From assembly GCA_963978905.1 (NCBI GenBank), contig OZ022260.1:41662259-41726258 (forward strand): 64,000 nucleotides of DNA. The letters are read 5' to 3'. Positions 1 to 11,440 of this stretch are shown in pieces (position 1 is the first letter of the stretch; the number at the start of each line of letters is the position of its first letter). A program made the position numbers and the translations under genes. The notes under the pieces were generated by a model. It made no database searches and was not told the DNA's origin. It was given only the letters and a program-made list of their open reading frames with translations. The DNA comes from Trichostrongylus colubriformis (taxonomy: Eukaryota > Nematoda > Chromadorea > Rhabditida > Trichostrongylidae).

Positions 1-1731
1 ACGGCACACGTGCCACATTGAAAAATGTGCGTTGGTTATAGTAACACCACGCCAAACAAGGTCCGGTCAAATTCTAGCCTACATGATATTTTTGAAACAA
101 TGACATTTGGTTGTTGAATGCGAGTTGCTATATTTTTATGAGGAGGGACATCCTGTAGTGGCAGCTGAATACCACTGACGTGTCACTGCACTTCAAGTGT
201 ATATTTATGCCTAATCCTAGACGAGAGGAGTTCCTTTAAGGTCATGCCCGACGCCGAGGAAATTTTTCGAGACATACAAACCAAAAACTCGTCAATCATA
301 GCCATAAAACTGCTAAGTAATAATATGTATGGCTACCGTTCGACGACGTTTTTAGTGCTCACTGAATCGCTCTAAAGATCACTCAAGTACACAATGCTCT
401 CCCAAACCCCGAAAAATTCGACCCACCTTAATCCTGGATTCCTTTCCTCTTCAACAGCTTGGACAAAAGAAAACTCCCAGAATGCGGTAAACTTATCTAC
501 TGGAGCTCGAAACCTGACTTATTTCGATGGATACTATTACGATTGAGGGTATATGGAGTACTACGTCACAAGCCGCCTCAACAATACGCCTGGAACTGCA
601 TCGGAACTACGAAACGAGGCGCTATCATCGACTGTTGCTCATGATATGCTACTGCAACCTAGTATCAAATGTAAACTCGATTTTTTCTATAAATTTGATC
701 GAACCTTGTTCTACGTAGCTTTACTACATACAGTTTTTTTTTTCGAAAAAATCAAAGGAGGTGTTGTTGCTAAAAGTGAGTTGGAATGTAACATGTGCCC
801 TGATACTTTGTGATGCTACAACCATCCTTCCTTCCACAGCACATAACATGGGGCATCCAGTCATTGGGAGAACAAGACCATCGGATCACACCATATTTCT
901 AAAGTCAAAATTGGAGAGAACGAACTGAACTTGAATTTTATGATTTCAGGGTGTTTCCTATTTTTATTCATTGCCTAAACGTGCGATTTTATAAATGAAA
1001 AATTTTAGTGCGTGAATACAAAGAGACTACACAAGGCACATCACGGCAAACTCAAAGCTCAGCGCATCGTAGTGCAGCGAAGCGAGATACAGGTGATGTA
1101 GGATGTTGATCTGTGCAATTAAACCACACATGGAAATCTGTACCTGATGTTTGCAGCACCACAGACAATCATGCTCACGGCTACAGTGATGATTCAACGT
1201 TATAAAGGCATGTTAGTTCTGATTAATGGCATTTCCACAATGAATGCTCCATATCTCATTGGCGGCACGCAGCGCACACGGATTCTCGTGTACGCTCCTT
1301 GCAGGAACATGCATATTTGTATGCCCGCTAAACTGGAGTGCAGCCAACTTGTGAAGTTACGAGGACAATCACATGCATTATTTCACGAGCATGCAATATA
1401 AACACTGCGGACATTTAGTCTTGTAAATCCCTGAATTACATAACCTGAGATTAGTAACTAAGTGGTGAGAGATTTGGTTGTAAAAGTCCATGTTTTCGTA
1501 AGGCTAGGAGGGTAATAGTACAACACTTCTTTAACTCTCAGTGACCAATCTCAGCTGCGGACGCTAACGGTACACTTCTGATAACAATGTGTATCTCATT
1601 GCACGCACCCCACACTATAACGGAGAAGTACTACAATGCGATCGCACTGCCTTCAGCTCATTTAACGAACCGTCGAATCGCACTTGCGGAGAACTAAGGT
1701 AGTTGTTCGATTTTTCGAAGCCTTGTGACCC
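1..1731. other. 3' flank of the SR-protein gene, no gene recognised
   Basis: Only short, unremarkable open frames are visible on both strands. None shows a recognisable domain or a consistent chain of splice sites. The right end is the downstream flank of the minus-strand SR-protein gene, and no clear polyadenylation signal was picked out. Confidence 0.4.
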
Positions 1732-2786
1732 TCATCCCATCAATTTGGTTATGTTCGCTTTATTGACCCACCGCCTTGAGTACGATCCTCCGTAGCCGCC
1801 ACCACCGCCGCCGTAGCCTCCTCCGTTTCCGTTGTAGCCACCAGCGAACGTACGGAACCCGAATCTCTCACGACGAGGCAGTGCGTGGGCGACGCGAATG
1901 CGCTGACGACGAATATATCTGAAACAGTTACGTGATTAATGCATCCATTAAGTCATTATTGTGACAACACTGTCAAACGTACGAATCATTCATTTTTCTG
2001 ATGGCTTCTTCAGCATCTTCATCCCTCTTGTAGGTGATGAACGCGTAGAACGGATGATAAGAGGCGAGCCATATGTCCACAACCTTTCCAAATTTCCTAA
2101 AACGTACTGTATAATTAATTACTGCTACCGATGTCCGGTACACCGGTACTTACTCGAATGCCTTCTCAAGATCTCTCTTTGAGATCGATGCCGTGAGATC
2201 CGACACATGAATTCTTCCATTGACAACACGACGACTGCTCGACGGCACTGGAGAATAGGTGCGGGAGCGGGATCTCGAGCGACGGGAACGACGTCGCTCG
2301 CGTCTAAAAATAGCTCTGATTGACGCAAATATATTCTTATACCATTAGCGGCTCTCCCTGATAACACAGCATTGCTTTACAACCCATTCAGGGTGCTTCC
2401 ACCACCACGGCCACTTCTCAACGCTCTTCCCTTCTTCTAAAACCGTCACACTCTTCTACAAAGAACGACATACCCTCTACTCCTGCTTCTCGATCTACTG
2501 GCACTGCGACTTCTTGAACGAGAGCTGGATCTCGAGCGACTGCGAGAACGGGAGCGTGAATCACGACGTGACTTCTTATCTTTCTTCTTGTCCTTATCCT
2601 CTGGCTGGAAATGAAGAGGTAAAGCGCATTCAATGGACGAGTATACAAGATTACCTCTTTAACCAGCTCTTTTTCTTCTTCTGGTTGTTTCTCTTCGGGA
2701 GTTGCATCTCCATTCCTGGACTCACTCTCCTCGACCATTGGTTGGTCGACTTCAGCCGGTGCAGCTACAGCTTCTGTTGCACTCAT
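1732..2786 (-). CDS. SR-family RNA-binding splicing factor (RS domain, one RRM, Gly-rich tail)
   Basis: Five exons (2655-2786, 2474-2604, 2154-2303, 1983-2096, 1732-1918) join with GT..AG borders and matching phases into 237 codons plus TGA. Residues 1-44 form an acidic N-terminus. Residues about 53-105 are an Arg/Ser-repeat domain. Residues about 117-190 are a single RNA recognition motif, with RNP2-like IHVSDL at 119-124 and RNP1-like FYAFITY at 154-160. The tail is rich in Gly and Tyr (GGYGGG type). SR proteins bind exonic enhancers in the nucleus and promote spliceosome assembly; that role is family knowledge. The IWLAS segment and the Gly-rich tail recall single-RRM SR proteins, but I cannot name the orthologue. 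The start is the ATG at 2784-2786, which sits 2 nt after a TTTTCAG acceptor and so suggests a trans-spliced 5' end. Confidence 0.88.
2381..2436 (-). other. Candidate poison cassette exon in intron 2 of the SR-protein gene
   Basis: A 56-bp segment is bounded by a TTTTAG acceptor (AG at 2437-2438) and a GTAAAG donor (2375-2380). It lies between coding exons 2 and 3. Its length is not a multiple of three, and from exon 2's phase it reads into TGA after about six codons. Skipping it restores the full RRM reading frame. SR genes commonly regulate themselves with such stop-containing exons (established). Its use here is inferred. Confidence 0.4.
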
Positions 2787-2800
2787 TCCTGAAAATTGCT
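2787..2800 (-). promoter_or_regulatory. Probable trans-splice (SL) acceptor at the SR-gene start
   Basis: On the minus strand TTTTCAG stands immediately before GA-ATG. An acceptor 2 nt upstream of the initiator is the usual arrangement for spliced-leader addition in nematodes. A cis intron in the 5' UTR is the alternative. Confidence 0.5.
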
Positions 2801-5549
2801 CTTGAACTAAACAGATTGCATGAACGTGGAAGCGACCAAAAGAGATACCACAGCCTGACTTCAACAGCGACCTATCCAATGAAGGAAAATATGGAATCAC
2901 CGAAGTAAGAAAAAGCACCGCACAGCACACGCACACTGCGAAAATGATGCCGCCGCACGCTCTGTGTCAATCGATATCTACCGCAGTTTCTCGTAAGACG
3001 TCACTGGGATTCACACCAACTCCGGGATACCGTACGACGATATTTCAAATACGTGCGCTGGCGGGCATTTCAAAGTAACTTGTCCTCGAAGAATTCATTC
3101 ACGAAAAGTGTATTCCTTGTATTTTCGTCATTCTCGCCAATTCTGATAGTCTGGAAGTAAAGAAGTCTCTTTCTTCACCCCGTGAGGACTGAAGCTGTGT
3201 TATTGCTGTGAAGTGTGCTTATATCACCAATTGTTTCTCATTGAAATTGTAAAAGGATGGTGGTAGTTCTATAAAATGTATTAAATTTCACTTCCAGAAG
3301 AGAAATCAGATGACACTGCTCAAAAAATTTGGATGCTTGTCTAGGATGAGTGCCTAAGACCAGAAAATGGTAGCCCCTGCGAGGTAACAGGATAACAAGT
3401 TGGTTCAGTGGAATATTAATTGATGAGAGCGGGAGAAAGGTGATGAAGGCGAGCCGTTCCCTACCCCAGTTGAGATAAGAGTGTCTTTTTCGACCGCACT
3501 GCCCAACCGTTCCCCCTCAAACGAGGGAGAGAGGAGTCACGACTACAGATTATAGCGCAAGGGTCGTCGTCGACGACAATGCTACTGTAAGGAAGCCACT
3601 CACTGTCGTGCTGTCGTCCCTCTCTCGCAATCGTTATACAATTCTACAATCATCAGTTTTAAGTGTGTATTGTGACCTAAGCTTCACTTTAGGGTCGTAG
3701 GGGCTTCCCCTAAACTTAAGCTTAGAATAAAACTAGGCAAAAATTTAGCCGCATGCCGAGTTAAGCTCGGACCCCCCCCCCACTATTAGGTTGTAGGGAA
3801 AGTTTTGGCCGGTTTGTCGCAATTTCAACTTCGGAAGATCATAACTCGGCTCAGACTGTATCTTCTCACAGGATGAACACCTTCGATTTGCTACACTTTT
3901 GGCATCATCATGCATACACTCGCATATCTCATTTCGATAAAGGGCTGACGATTTATATTGCGCGAAATCCAAAAAAAAATTCAACCTGAAATCACCATTC
4001 ATTCTGAACACACTGCTATTTAAGGAGCTATCCAGATGCTTGGGAAAGTGAGGCTTGGTTAGCGCTAATCTGGTGGGTATCATGGACGAATAAGGGCTTC
4101 ATCCTACAACTGGTTTAGTTGCTGGAAGACTATTTGTGGGAAATGCGCTCGCACATGGCTGCTCCGAGGAGTTGCGCGGCACCCATTTTTGGGCTTTTTT
4201 GATCAAGGCTATTTGAGGTGATCAATCACATTTGTGTGGGAGGCCAATATTTTTAGGTATCCCTTGTATAGACGCTCATCGCTTCCTGTCGTTTTAGTTG
4301 AAGCGATTGATCGCTTGAAAATTCGCGCAATTCATTCTCATTTCTGCACCTCTGAACTAGGGACAAAGTGGTCCATCCAGTGCTTCACCACCTCCCATGC
4401 AGTATTCACATTTGTGGTTACCTTTGCTGCGACTCGACTAAGCAAGAATCTTGAAGTGAAGTCATCCTAAAAAAAGCCATTTTCGCCATCTCTTTACTGT
4501 TTTGAAAACCTTGTGGCATTTTAAGGAAAGCATAGATTTAGAAAGTGCAATGTTTGTCTATATGAGGAGCATAATGTGTAGGTTAGTTCCTGTTGACACG
4601 CTGTCAGATTTGAAATTATTTTGTGAACGCGCAAAACCGGTCAGAACTTTCCTTACAATCTCATACATAAGCACCGGACTTTATTTCGCCATTTGCAGAG
4701 CTATAGAAGGTCCCATGAAGAGCATAAGCCATGGAAGGGCATCCTCCAAGGACGCTTTATTTATCTAAGTCTAGAAGGAGAAAGGAACCCTTAGGTTCCT
4801 CCAGTAGGACGCAAGCAGAGATATATGCGTGAGTAGAAGATTGACAGCTCAAGAATCCCTCAGAGCTGCTTAGGTGTGCAACTTTTTATGATATGCTCTC
4901 CTCCACCTCACTGCCATGGGACTAAGTCGTATGATGTGTGAAAAAGAGTATATAGCTGCAGCTAGTGAAAAAGGATACAGTTTTTGGAAAACGGATTTCG
5001 GCGCTTTGGGGGACCATTATCTAACAGTGTTGAATTTTTTTCCCTCCGATTAGTTAAGATAGTTAGATGATAAAGTTTTCGGTGCGCTCCTAAAAGTTCT
5101 GATAGGAAACTCTGACAGAGTGTGAAGTTCCTCTGGTAGCAACTCTCTCCCACCAAGATGGCTGGGGAGCATCAGGAAACAGCTGAAAGCACTAAAAAAG
5201 GTAGAATGAACGTAGTTGATGCACTTAATATTTCGTTGACAAATGACTGTGAATCCAGCAACGGTAGAAATTGAACGTTCATCGTATACAGTGAGCTAAC
5301 TTCAGCACAGGCAGGCAGACATATACCGTAACCCCAAAAGGCTTAACCTTCTGTGCTATTAGTGACGTACTCATGTACTCGCACTCGGCTTGACGCCGAC
5401 AAAACCCAGTCCGTGTTATCCGAACTGGAAGTCGCAAGCACAATCCTATCTTTTTGAATCACGTGAGTGGAACAGTTTCTACCACCACCAAGTATTCACC
5501 AGTAAACACGATAAGATGCGTAATTCATCTCGGCATCCATCTTTTTTTA
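2801..5549. other. Upstream region, no gene recognised
   Basis: This is the presumed promoter side of the SR gene followed by unassigned DNA. A C-run lies near 3771-3781. Around 4770-4930 there is a stretch that loosely resembles 19135-19230 (shared words such as 'gagaaaggaaccc' and a 'gcaacttttNgtaagatgc'-like segment), suggesting fragments of a dispersed repeat. I found no domain-bearing frame. Confidence 0.35.
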
Positions 5550-6086
5550 TTAGGTTGTTCGGAAAGAAATGCGCGTTTTTTTGTCCATCTATTTCTCTTC
5601 TACTACAGAAGATTTTGTAAAGTTTTGTCTGTTAGAAAGAGAATTTTATTGCGCATCTTTTGAAATACTTTTGTCTATATCTACTTGTTTTTTTTTCGAG
5701 GAAAAAATTCAAAAAAGAATTTCAATTTTTTTCAAAATTTTGAAAAAAAAATTTCAAAAAAATGCAAGATTCAATGCAATAAGCGGTAAATATTTGTCGC
5801 CATGCGTATAATGTTTGCAGAAAGATTTGGCTGTATAAAGTGTCGGGCAAAGTTCCAGCGTTTAAAAAACGGTAATGAAAGCTTGGATGACGAAGAACAT
5901 GGAAGTCGGCTTCAAGTCGTTGAAACTTTTTTTCTTTGAAAAAAACCAAGTAGACATAGACAAAGATATATGAAAAGGTGCACAATAAAAATCTCTCTCT
6001 AATAGATTGAACTGTTTTGAAGAATCTTTTATAGTAGGAGAGAAAAATGGACAAATTCAACGCGCATTTCTTTCCGAACAACCTAA
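5550..6086. mobile_element. Mariner-derived element with very long terminal inverted repeats
   Basis: The ends read TTAGGTTGTTCGGAAAG and its inverse, with TA on both outer sides, the mariner target site. The two arms stay alignable for roughly 165-190 bp (to about 5715, and from about 5925), far beyond normal mariner TIRs. The unpaired centre near 5820-5925 reads on the plus strand as a mariner transposase N-terminal remnant (NGNESLDDEEHGSR). The copy therefore looks like an internally deleted mariner whose ends became a long inverted repeat. It has no coding capacity. Confidence 0.85.
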
Positions 6087-6199
6087 TACTTTCAAAGGCT
6101 GAGTATGCGTGTATACCAATTGGCTGGCGCACACTACTGTGCGCGAAACACCATGTGCGTCAGTTGGTCGATCGAAATCGCTTGCTTTCCTGAGGACGG

Positions 6200-6680
6200 A
6201 GTATTTCACTGCACGCTCTGCCCATTGTGGGTGGAGCTCAACGTGGTGCATGGGTGCTCCCTACTTCTTGTCCCATACCCTACCCATCTCACAGCTGCCC
6301 CCATCTCCACAAGTCGTTTTTCATGTAACGTCCAAGCTCCGCCCACCACCATAAATGCTCCGCCCACTACCACTAATGCTCCACCCATTACTAGAAACGC
6401 TCCGCCCATTGTGCCCAGGACTCTTTCTCGACCACAGAAACTCATTCCAGATCTTAATCCACCTTCCCCCCGCGTTTGGGTCATACTGGAAACCTGTTAG
6501 CAATTGTCGGTCCGAAAACGGACCACTCCACGGCACGCCCCGCCCATCGTGGGCGGAGCTCGACAAGTCCATGTGTGCTCTTGACTTGTTGTCCCTTTCC
6601 CTACCCATGCCACACTTGTCCCTATCTCCACAGGTCATTTTTCATGTGATGTCCAAGCTCCGCCCACCGCTACGAATAAA
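6200..6680. repeat. Diverged ~150-bp direct duplication with an internal 21-bp minisatellite
   Basis: The block at about 6205-6350 recurs at about 6535-6675. Both copies share the order 'GCCCATNGTGGGNGGAGCT', 'CCCTACCCAT', 'ATCTCCACA.GTC.TTTTTCATGT' and 'CCAAGCTCCGCCCACC'. Between them, 6334-6415 holds four tandem units of about 21 bp centred on GCTCCGCCCACTACCAC. No gene function is suggested. Confidence 0.75.
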
Positions 6681-7069
6681 AGTTCGGCATCAAGTTCAGT
6701 GTGTATGTGTGATTACGTCGCTCCTAACACTGAAATTAACGCCCTTCAGGGTACGGTACACCTTTGCCTGGTGATGAAGTTAGCTTGCTGTCCATCTCAT
6801 CAAGATAATAGTTGTTTTGCATACAATTAAGGATGCAAAGCAGCTATGCAATCGATTAGCTGTATCCTTGTTGGGTGATACAAATGGTGAATCTCATTCA
6901 TTTGTCACTAGCCAGTCTACTTCTAGCGCTGTGTCCCAGTGCTCCAATCAGATTTATACCAATTATTCACCATTTTGACATATCGGATCAAATATATTTT
7001 TACCTATTCAATTAAATACTTATTTACTTCAATATTGTGCTGTTCCGAAGTCTCACGATTATCTCACTG

Positions 7070-7356
7070 TTCAACAACAATTGAGGCTCCAGAATATTTA
7101 TTCAAAAAACTCAAAAGATCCTTCGAAAGTCTCGGAAGTCTTTTGGAAAATTTTTGCGATATCTCGGTTTTTAACACCTTCTTCAGGCCCTGCCAAAGAC
7201 GTATGGTGTTTCTCTGTACCATATGTCTCTGGCAGGGTCTGAAAAAGGTGTTAAAGACCGAAATATCGCAAAAAATATTTCAAAAAACTTTCAAGACTTT
7301 CAAGGGATCTCCTGAGTTTTTCGAATAAATATTTCGGAGTCTCAATTGTTGTTGAA
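7070..7356. repeat. Foldback element (hairpin of about 285 bp)
   Basis: GTTCAACAACAATTGAGGCT at the left end is mirrored by the inverse at the right end. The arms continue through 'ATTTATTC.AAAAACTCA', 'GCGATAT' and 'AACACCTT' to a short loop at about 7205-7220. No clear target duplication was found, so the superfamily is open. The minus-strand phrase around the loop (GLKKVLKTEISQ type) resembles the tails of Penelope-like elements, but this is weak. Confidence 0.7.
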
Positions 7357-7499
7357 CTATATTTACTGTTCCATTATTGTGTTCTGTATAAAGGGAATCA
7401 GTAGGAAGGGGAGACAAGTAAGCGAGGTAAGGCCGTGTTAATAGCCATCGCTATTGGCTTCGCTGTTCATCTTCGAAATACTCCAGGTAAGCAGCTTCG

Positions 7500-8640
7500 A
7501 AACATCAGAGACATAGACAAAATATGCGGTCCTCTCACATATCCCCTTCTGTTTCCAACTGGAGAAGGTGGGTGGGAGCCGTGAATGACCGACGACATGG
7601 CTGGTCGCAAACACAGAGAGTACTATCTGTGCGCGACAATTTTAACCCCATTCTTCGTGCAGGGAAACTTTTCCAGCAGTTAGCTGTCGGCTGTGAAAAT
7701 AGAACGTAATCGTCTCAACTTCCGAAGACGCATTCAACTCCGATTGCGTGCTGACTCATATAGAGGGCTGCAGGATTACCTTGCCGGTGAAAACAATATC
7801 GCCTCACCGGGAAATCGCTTAGTGTTGTTGTCTCACCTTCAGCAGCCCACGTTCAGCAACAATCCTACCAAGACGCAATGACGAATAGTAGCACGTTATT
7901 GAAAACTACATGTTTTCTAACTATGACGTGCAATCCTCGTTGGAAAGAGATTCAAGAGAACTTGTATAGTGGTACAGTTGTCAGACAGCATCAGATCGTC
8001 CTGAGTTAAAGGCGCAAATCTCCAACGTTAAGATGCATAAACTCTGTGCCGATATCTTCAAAAGACATGTTCTTGTGCAAGTACAAGGCTATGTACGTGG
8101 TCGAACTTCAAAAGCAGGACTCCCACAGTATCCCATGCTAATTATAACGAAGGATGATCGGAAAGCAAGGGCACGAAGGATGTCGATCGATCAATTTGTG
8201 CAGAAATTCCCAATTCTGTTGAGGCAGCTTATCTTCATGCTACTCTGACCTCTTAATAGTTCATCGACGATGCGAGCATGGAATCGCCTTGCACGCAGAA
8301 TGGAACCTATTCGAAGCGTGACTCTCAGCAAATACGAGAAAGGACTTCAGTGGACATGAACACAAAGTCACCCAAAGTATCGACGTCGGAGCCCACATCC
8401 TGTTGGAACTAATGGAGTGCTCCACGACAGCCAGTGGGTGGTACCATCAAATCCATGTTTTCTGACGAGTATGACTGCCACGTAAACTTGGAGATGTGGT
8501 ATGATATCAGTCGTCAAATGTCTTACAAGTGCAGCTACAAAGGACCGATCGAGCTCGAATCAACATCGAAAGCGATCGAAATGCAGACGAGTGCCAATAC
8601 TGATGAATTAGGCAGCGTTTGAGTATTTGCTACGTGTGCG
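7500..8640 (+). pseudogene. Helitron Rep-domain pseudogene
   Basis: Fragments readable in shifting frames include GPLTYPLLFPTGEGGW (about 7529-7578), RDNFNPILRAGKLFQQLAV (about 7640-7690), RLRADSYRGLQDYLAGENN (about 7750-7800), TMTCNPRWKEIQENL (about 7920-7965), and CADIFKRHVLVQVQGYVRG followed by a degraded GLPHAH-like stretch (8045-8150). Around 8434-8622 comes a YDCHVN/YKGP segment typical of the region after the two Rep motifs. In the family, Rep nicks and joins DNA for rolling-circle transposition. Multiple stops and frameshifts show it is inactive. Confidence 0.85.
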
Positions 8641-8671
8641 CTTCACAGAGCTTGTATAGTATTTTCGACTG

Positions 8672-9177
8672 CTTCATTTGGCACTATTTACCCAAAGCTA
8701 CCCCACTGCCTCTTCAAGCGATGAGATCAAAGAGGAGGTTTTTAGAAAACCTTTCGATTTAGCTGCAAACTTCTACTCGGGGGTATTTTGACCCGTAGAG
8801 CACGAATATAACATTCATTTGGTGCGAAACCGCTTGGCGCCTGCGCCATAGGCGCCGGCGCCAAAATGGGGTGGATCACCAAACTCGCTCAGAATTTGTC
8901 CCAAGGGGTATTTCGACCCGTAGAACACGACTATGACACTTGTTTGGTGCGAAATCGCTTGGCGCCTGCGCCATAAGCGCTCGCGCCAAAGTGGCGCCTA
9001 TTGCGCAGGCGCCAAGCAGTTTCGCGCCAAACGAGTGTCATATTTGTGTTCTACGGGTCAAATTACCCTTGGGTACAAGTTTGCAGCTAAATCGAAAAGT
9101 TTTCCAAACATCACCTCTTCGACCACATCGGTTGGAGAGGCAGTGGGGTAGCTTTGGGTAAATAGTGCCCTTCATTT
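8672..9177. mobile_element. hAT-type MITE with 8-bp target duplication, inserted in the Helitron
   Basis: The element runs 8680-9169. Its ends are GGCACTATTTACCCAAAG and the exact inverse. CTTCATTT stands on both sides (8672-8679 and 9170-9177), an 8-bp duplication as made by hAT transposases. Long arms include a GGTATTTNGACCCGTAG module and GGCGCC-rich hairpins. The left part holds this module twice in direct orientation (about 8781 and 8907) and the right arm holds it inverted. It is non-coding and was inserted after the Helitron. Confidence 0.9.
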
Positions 9178-9699
9178 CTTAATCAATACTTCAATTTAAA
9201 GACGTTTGAAGCTTGTCAGATCCAATCAAGGCTTGGTTTTTTGCGCTCCCCTGGGAGTTCATCTCCTTTCAATTACCGTAGTTTGAAGTTCTCTTATTTT
9301 ACGCTAGTTTCAATAAGCTTGACATTGTATGCTCTGTTCAGTGGTTGCCTGATATTCTATCGTGCAAATAAAGTTTACTTTAAGCAGCCCCGAAATCAGC
9401 GTGGCAGACGACATTAATCAGTATATATATTGGATATATATTTCATACACACAATCTACAGATTAGCTGTTTGTGTGCTTGACTTCCGGACGGTACATTT
9501 TCTGCAAGAGCACGTGCAGTAGTACCTTGACACTCTCACCAGCCTTTAACCACTCTTACAGCTTACCTCGAGCTGAACAGGCATTATAGTCGAAATGGTA
9601 ATAGCTCACGCCCTGATGCTCCCATAAACCCTCGGTAGTTATACTATTACCAACTTTCTGAGCATTTCGCCTTTATGTCACGTCATGGTTGATTCAAAG

Positions 9700-11440
9700 A
9701 ACACGCGGTGGAAAAAATATCGGTAAAATGTACACCGTATCGCCTCGGAACAGCGAGTGTTACTGTCTTCGAATCCTCACTAAATACTAAAGGGAAAATA
9801 TCGTACGAAGACTTACGTACTGCATATGTCATTACATTCAACACCTTTCCTGAGGCGGCTAAACGTGCAGATTTCTTGATGATGACCTATATTTTCGGCG
9901 AAGTTTAGAGTAAATTAGCAAATTAGCAGTTTGCATAAGAAGCTTTTTTCTTGCTTTCTCTGCTTTTCCCACGATGTTCAGGCTCAGGATCTGTGGAACG
10001 ATTTTGCAGAAGCATTATGACTATATACATCAAGGGTTTAACCGTGAACCCGCTGTGGCTTTGCGTACTTCGACGTTTTAGACCAAATGGCCCTCGTAGG
10101 CAAAAATCTCGAAAAAAGGTTTCTCCTCCTGTCGCTGAAGGTTATGTTGCATCAATTGCTGCGTAGATCATGAAGAACACAGAAGAAATGACCTATTCAT
10201 ATATGAAAGTCTTATGTTAATGCTAAGCAAAAAGCTGCCGCGGACGGCATCGTAGACGCTTCCGACAGATCTCAAATTCGGTTCATATTTATGGACGGAC
10301 CCGAAGGAATTGTGGAAACCTTCTTATATGTATAATACAGTCTATGATATTGCTGTGGGGAAAAGGCGTCCAGTTGCTGCCTGCCTGGACGGGAAAAGGG
10401 ATGCCCCCCTAAAACGGCGAGCAGCTAACTCCTCTTTCAGTTGTTGGTGGCGATTTTCGCCAAGTGCTGCAGTCGTCAAACATAGCCAAGGAGAAGGCTT
10501 CGCTCAAGCTGTGTTCACAAATCCGCTCTCTGGCCTTTGTTTTCTATTCACCACCTAGACGTCAACGTGAGAGCAAGGGAAGCTAGAAGGGATGGGCGTG
10601 AACGACTCGTAGCAATAGGTAATGGAGCCTGTAACAACGTCGAAGGATGTGTTCAGGTACCTGAATAGACATGATATGTTATTCAAATATCGTCAGAAAA
10701 TTTTCGGACTCACTCTCGACCCCAACAGCACGTCGGAATTGTGTGACTGTGCTATTCTAGTGCCAAGAAACTCACATGTGCAACGTCTCGAAGACGTTGC
10801 TCTCGACCGCCTAATCGTGGAAAGGCCTGAAGACGAGCGCACGTACCAGAGCGTCGATGAAGCTATTCGTCTGAAAGACAATATGAGCGTTTTTTCCAAC
10901 AGTAGTACTCGAATTCTTCGACTTTCACAGGCATTCCACCACATGAGTTTCGTCTGAGGAAATCGAGCGATTGTGATGTTTCTTAGGACCTTCGATGTGG
11001 CCAATGAGCTCTGCAACGGAGCATGGTTGAAAGTGGAAGAATCAGGACGTTTTACACCTGGCTACAGTTCATCTGTGGAAGTAGGACAGGAGAACTCGCT
11101 ATCATCCCAAGCATTGATTACTACATATTGGGACAGCAAACCTCCCTTTCAACTTCGCCGGCGTCAATTTTGCCATAACAATCAACAAGGCACAGGGTCA
11201 GTCTTGTGAAAAAGTAGGTCTGTCCCTCCCGAAAGATGCTTTTTTCACGAGCAACTACACGTTGCTTCACACCATACGAAGACTCCTAGTGAAATAAAAA
11301 TGAAGTCGCCTTGGAATATGATCAAAAATATGGTATTCCTAAGTCCTACTGGGATCAACCGGAGCCAAGGTAATAGCAGATTTCTGTTAGCTGAGGTTAT
11401 ACCGTGCGGACCGTCCGGAAATTGCGAAAGACCCCAAAAC
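9700..11440 (+). pseudogene. Helitron helicase-domain pseudogene
   Basis: Fragments include KGKISYEDLRTAY (about 9790-9830), DLWNDF near 9985, the Walker A region FIFMDGPEGIVETFL at about 10280-10318, VGGDFRQVLQ at about 10445-10475, ERTYQSVDEAIRLK at about 10837-10880, FDVANELCNGAWLKVE at about 10990-11040, and PFQLRRRQF followed by a degraded TINKAQGQS motif at about 11145-11205. Where the family has GTGKT this copy reads GIVET, so the ATP-binding lysine is gone. Stops follow immediately. The order matches a PIF1-like Helitron helicase. Confidence 0.85.

Larger units (their letters stand above)
7434..11440 (+). mobile_element. Decayed autonomous Helitron
   Basis: In several frames interrupted by stops and indels, the plus strand gives in order a Helitron N-terminal region, the Rep (rolling-circle initiator) domain, and a long helicase-type C-terminus. 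This is the order of RepHel proteins. A 490-bp hAT-type MITE splits it at 8680-9169. The 5' TC and 3' CTRR-hairpin ends could not be placed, so the borders are approximate. The element is dead: there is no long frame and the Walker A lysine is lost. Confidence 0.85.
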
